Source: Halobacteria archaeon (GTDB lineage Bacteria; Pseudomonadota; Gammaproteobacteria; UBA9214). Taken from it: a stretch of DNA of 8,372 nt. The notes below the pieces were generated by a model, which was not told the DNA's origin, ran no database searches, and saw only the letters and a program-made list of their open reading frames with translations. The stretch covers positions 1 to 8,372 of the forward strand of contig JABDRC010000134.1 in the NCBI GenBank assembly GCA_013041945.1. Reading direction: 5' to 3'. Shown here piece after piece: positions 5,233-8,372 of this stretch; position 1 is the stretch's first letter; each line of letters opens with the position of its first letter. Made by a program: the position numbers and the translations under genes.

Positions 5233-8200
5233 CTAGCGACGCTCGATCTCGTACAACAGGTCGGCCGATGAACCGAGCACGCTCGCCTCACCGACCAGTT
5301 TCCAGCGACTGGACAGGGCATAGCGCAGGCGCAGTGTGGACACCGGCTCGAACAGACCGATACCGTAGCTGACAAACAGCTCCGGCGTCAGGTACTTGCC
5401 GACCAGCAGCGAGGCCTGGGTCTCGTCCTCGCCCGCCTGAGTGCCAATCGACACCTCGTCGAACCCCAGCTGTTCGCCGACCGCCTTGCCGATCGACTCA
5501 CCGCCGCCCAGCCCCAGCATCAGGGCCGCCGCCTGCATGGAGGAGCGCTCGCTGTCGGATGCACCACGCTCGAGCGGTCGCCCCAGCACCAGCCAGGATA
5601 ATCTGGCGGATTCCGACATGGACGGCTCGGAAAAGACCGTGAACCTGGGTGCCTGTATGCTGCCGCGCGCCTTGATACCGACCAGCACATCGGGGGCGGG
5701 TCTACGCACGGCCTCGATATCAAGACCGGGCTTTGTAACCGCGCCCCCGGCAAACAACAACCGGCCGGTGCGGATGCTGAGTTTCTGGCCGTAGGCAGCA
5801 TAGCGGCCGTCGCTGATAGACACCTCGCCCGTGGCACTGGCCGGCTGCGCCGGCAGGTCCACCAGCAACACATCGCCCCGCAGCTTGCCGCTCAGTCCGA
5901 AGCCGTCGATGTCGACCGCCTCTCCCAGGACCACCCTGATCCGGGCGGTCACGGTGTACGGTGTCTGCGCCGCATCCACTGCTTCCCCGGTGACCAGCAC
6001 CTGGTCGGAGGAGACGCTGACGGCCGAGGCCGGCAGCTTGCGCGGGCGCAGCTGTGCGCGCGGCACATCGATCTGGCCGCTTACCTGGATCTGTTCCGCA
6101 TCCATGGCCAGCTGCAGGTCCGGCGAGGCGTAGATCTGCGCCTCCGGCAGGTTCATAACCTGGAACTGGTCCCCGCGCAGCGTCAGTGCGGCCCTGCGTT
6201 CGAGCAGGTTGAGCGCCCCGTCACCGTTCAGCGTGCCACCCCCGGAACGCAGCGCCGCAGCGACCCGCACCTCGCCGGTCGGCTGCCCGCTCAGTTCCAG
6301 GTTGACCTCCTCAAGCACCAGGCCGGGCGTCACCAGGGTCGCCCCGGCGCCGGTCAGTGCCAGTTGCCCGAGCAGCTGCGGTGCGGCGGGTGTACCGGCA
6401 ATCTGCATGCGGCCCTCGAGGCGGCCGCTCAGCATATCCACCTCGGGCAGCCAGCTGGCGGCGGGGCCGATGTCGGGCCAGAGCACTGCCAGCTCGCCTT
6501 CCAGCCTGCCCTGCAGCCAATCGCCGTTGGCGGGCATGCCCATCAGGACCTTTGCATTCATGCCACCCCCGGTGGTTGCAAACGGCAGGTTGACCAACAG
6601 CTCAACCCTGTCCTTTACCAGCGTGAACGCCGCCTCCCCGGGGGCAAAGGCGAGCTCCCAGGGCTCGTCGGTATCCTGCTGCGGCAGACGCAAGGTGGCC
6701 GGTGTACTATCGAGACGGACATTGGCCCTGGCAATGCCCCCCTTGTCCTTGCCGATATCTCCGCGCACCTGGATGGCCCCGTCGAGTACGGGCTTGCGGG
6801 GAAGTAATGCCGAAAAGTATGTCAGCGGCAGTTGCGTCAGCGAGAAGGTACCGCTGTAAGCCGCGAGGGTGCCGGCAAAACGTCCGCAGGCGCGTGCCTC
6901 ATCGGCAACCCAGCAATGTTCCGCCAGCTGCAGGCCCGCTGCGCGCGACAGCTCGCCGGCAAGCGGTTGCTCCAGTTGCCAGGGCACCAGCTGCGGATAG
7001 GCCAGCCTGCCCTGCTGCAGGCCGAAGCGCCAGGTGGTGCCATCCCAGCGGCCAGTCGCACCGAGGTCCGCCGTGCCGCGATCGGAGTCCAGCGCGAGTT
7101 CGAGGGTATGTTGTGCCGTCGTGCCCCTGCCGCTGATGTCCAGGCGCGACACGCGGGTGCCGGCAAGCAGCGCATCACCGAGCGCGGCCTGCAGTCGGGA
7201 GGCACGGTCGTCGGCCAGCTGGATATCGCCATCGACGGCAAGCGACCCGATACGATGCTGCTGGAAGCCGATCGCCGATCCCTGTGCGCGCACAGTGACG
7301 GACAGTGCGGGTACACTGCCGGCCAGTCTGCCACTGCCACGCAGACTGCCCGAGGCCTGCGGTGACAAATCGGCAACGCGCGGCGCCTCCACCTGCCAGT
7401 CGAGATCATAACGGCTGCCGACCAGACCGGCAGCACTGAGCCGGGCGGTACCGCGCGACAAGCTGGCCGTCTCGATCTGCCAGCTGCCCGGCTCGCTGCC
7501 GCTGCGTGCACGCACGGCCAGCTGCCCGTCCAGTAGATCCTGGTACTTCAGGTCACCGCTCGCATCCAGGCGGTAGGCATCGGGTGTGCCGGTCAGCGTA
7601 AAGTGTCCCTGTTGACTCTCGTACTCGGCGGCACCTTCCAGTGGCCAGGCCAGTGCGCGCCACTCTGCCTGGAAATCAAAAGCCGGCTGTGCGCCGAAAC
7701 CGATACTGCCCTGCGCATCCAGCCGCGCCGGTCGGCCCGGGGAGTCGAGCTGGAGAGTATCGAGCTGCAATATGTCCGGCTGCAGCTTGCCGGCGAACAC
7801 CAGCTGCAGTGTGGCCGCCATGGTATCGCGCAGGTCGACCGTTCCATTCAGCTGCAGTGCATCGGGCGGGCCACTGGCCGTCAGTGTGCCCGCCAGGCGC
7901 ATGGCCGGCCAGGCTGTATTGATCGCCGGCAGATCGGTGTCCTGCAGACTGACGCTGGCATCGAGCGACAGGCCCGCCAGCGGCTCGTTCAGGAACACGC
8001 TTGCCTGCAGTGCATAGGGCGGCGCCAGCAGCTGCTCGAGCTGCAGCTTGCGCAGACTGCCGGACAGGCGCGTTTCGCCCTGCACCGGCGCATAGCCCGG
8101 GAGCGTCAGCTGCGTGCGCAGGTCACCGCTGAGCGGGTAGTCATCCTGCGTATCCAGTGTGGCAGCGCCCTCGACACTGAGGTCCGGGCGGCGCAGCTCA

Positions 8201-8372
8201 AGCTCCGTGACATCGAGGTGTGTGTTACGCCAGGTGGCAGCAAGCACCAGCGAATCCAGAGACAGGACATCCGCCCCGGGTGCCGTGACAATCTCTGCGT
8301 CATCTATCAACAGGTTCTGCAGCACGATCTCGACGGGCAAGGCAATGCGTTCCGGCAATACCAGCGGCTCAT
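5233..8372 (-). CDS. tamB: TamB homologue, C-terminal part (N-terminus outside window)
   Basis: The visible part, about 1,045 residues, is the C-terminal bulk of a TamB/YtfN (AsmA-like, DUF490) protein. This is a periplasm-spanning beta-rich bridge anchored in the inner membrane that works with TamA in outer-membrane assembly and in phospholipid transport. Long runs of alternating amphipathic strands (LxLxGxL-type repeats) fill the first 750 residues. The TamB-type C-terminal domain occupies about the last 330 residues, with GEVSISDGRYAAYGQKLSI, then LLFAGG, then ESARLSWLVLGRPLE and a final barrel-like tail ending in LLYEIERR. A Cys pair (HCW...ACG, about 481/491) also fits the family. The apparent start at 8358 is a TTG read as Leu inside the gene; the frame stays open to the window edge (EPLVLPERI). 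About 200 N-terminal residues, including the membrane anchor, should lie to the right, likely with tamA beyond. No frameshift is seen. Confidence 0.92.
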   Translation of the reverse strand, partial: EPLVLPERIALPVEIVLQNLLIDDAEIVTAPGADVLSLDSLVLAATWRNTHLDVTELELRRPDLSVEGAATLDTQDDYPLSGDLRTQLTLPGYAPVQGETRLSGSLRKLQLEQLLAPPYALQASVFLNEPLAGLSLDASVSLQDTDLPAINTAWPAMRLAGTLTASGPPDALQLNGTVDLRDTMAATLQLVFAGKLQPDILQLDTLQLDSPGRPARLDAQGSIGFGAQPAFDFQAEWRALAWPLEGAAEYESQQGHFTLTGTPDAYRLDASGDLKYQDLLDGQLAVRARSGSEPGSWQIETASLSRGTARLSAAGLVGSRYDLDWQVEAPRVADLSPQASGSLRGSGRLAGSVPALSVTVRAQGSAIGFQQHRIGSLAVDGDIQLADDRASRLQAALGDALLAGTRVSRLDISGRGTTAQHTLELALDSDRGTADLGATGRWDGTTWRFGLQQGRLAYPQLVPWQLEQPLAGELSRAAGLQLAEHCWVADEARACGRFAGTLAAYSGTFSLTQLPLTYFSALLPRKPVLDGAIQVRGDIGKDKGGIARANVRLDSTPATLRLPQQDTDEPWELAFAPGEAAFTLVKDRVELLVNLPFATTGGGMNAKVLMGMPANGDWLQGRLEGELAVLWPDIGPAASWLPEVDMLSGRLEGRMQIAGTPAAPQLLGQLALTGAGATLVTPGLVLEEVNLELSGQPTGEVRVAAALRSGGGTLNGDGALNLLERRAALTLRGDQFQVMNLPEAQIYASPDLQLAMDAEQIQVSGQIDVPRAQLRPRKLPASAVSVSSDQVLVTGEAVDAAQTPYTVTARIRVVLGEAVDIDGFGLSGKLRGDVLLVDLPAQPASATGEVSISDGRYAAYGQKLSIRTGRLLFAGGAVTKPGLDIEAVRRPAPDVLVGIKARGSIQAPRFTVFSEPSMSESARLSWLVLGRPLERGASDSERSSMQAAALMLGLGGGESIGKAVGEQLGFDEVSIGTQAGEDETQASLLVGKYLTPELFVSYGIGLFEPVSTLRLRYALSSRWKLVGEASVLGSSADLLYEIERR

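Noticed and set aside
6209..6859. 216-codon plus-strand open frame, Ser/Pro-rich
   Set aside because: Antisense to tamB. The low-complexity Ser/Pro/Ala composition is typical of a shadow frame of a GC-rich gene.
6837..7511. 224-codon minus-strand open frame
   Set aside because: It lies in an alternative frame inside tamB, with Arg/Ala-rich low-complexity content and no family likeness, whereas the tamB frame continues unbroken.
8356..8358. TTG as the start codon of the tamB-like gene
   Set aside because: The frame is open to the window edge, no Shine-Dalgarno precedes it, and the protein lacks the N-terminal membrane anchor and roughly 200 residues expected of TamB. It is an internal Leu codon.

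Overview
The window looks like chromosomal DNA of a gammaproteobacterium. The evidence is an OxyR of proteobacterial type, a TamB envelope-biogenesis protein, a signal-peptide-bearing KatG, Rho-independent terminators and a good Shine-Dalgarno site before katG. By eye, GC is about 60-65% over katG, oxyR and tamB and roughly 45-55% in the left 1.8 kb. I cannot name a genus.

Layout, left to right. Bases 1-399 hold no convincing protein gene. They contain a near-identical direct repeat 60 bp apart, a possible 20-codon micro-ORF and a clear plus-strand terminator. Bases 400-1587 (minus) encode an exported alpha/beta hydrolase with a complete Ser-Asp-His triad. Bases 1588-1821 are non-coding and carry a candidate hydrolase promoter, an inverted repeat beside the hydrolase start and the terminator of katG. 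Bases 1822-4014 (minus) encode an intact bifunctional catalase-peroxidase with a signal peptide, so probably periplasmic. A possible small membrane-protein ORF (4014-4205, minus) ends in a TAATG overlap with the katG start. oxyR (4246-5190, plus) is divergent from katG. From 5233 to the right edge (minus) runs the C-terminal part of a TamB homologue whose N-terminus lies outside the window.

The katG-oxyR pair is a classic peroxide-defence module. OxyR has the peroxidatic and resolving cysteines at the same residue numbers as in E. coli (199 and 208) and would be expected to control katG from the region between them. KatG would remove H2O2 before or as it enters the cell. TamB works in transport of lipids or proteins between the inner and outer membranes; it converges with oxyR and probably has an unrelated job. 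The hydrolase is separated from katG by a strong terminator and is probably its own transcription unit.

I see no CRISPR array, tRNA, rRNA, transposase, phage gene or clearly new multi-gene system. The most unusual points are the pair of cysteines that are the only two in the exported KatG, the small ORF overlapping katG, the extra cysteines in OxyR, and the unexplained repeat-plus-terminator unit at the left edge.
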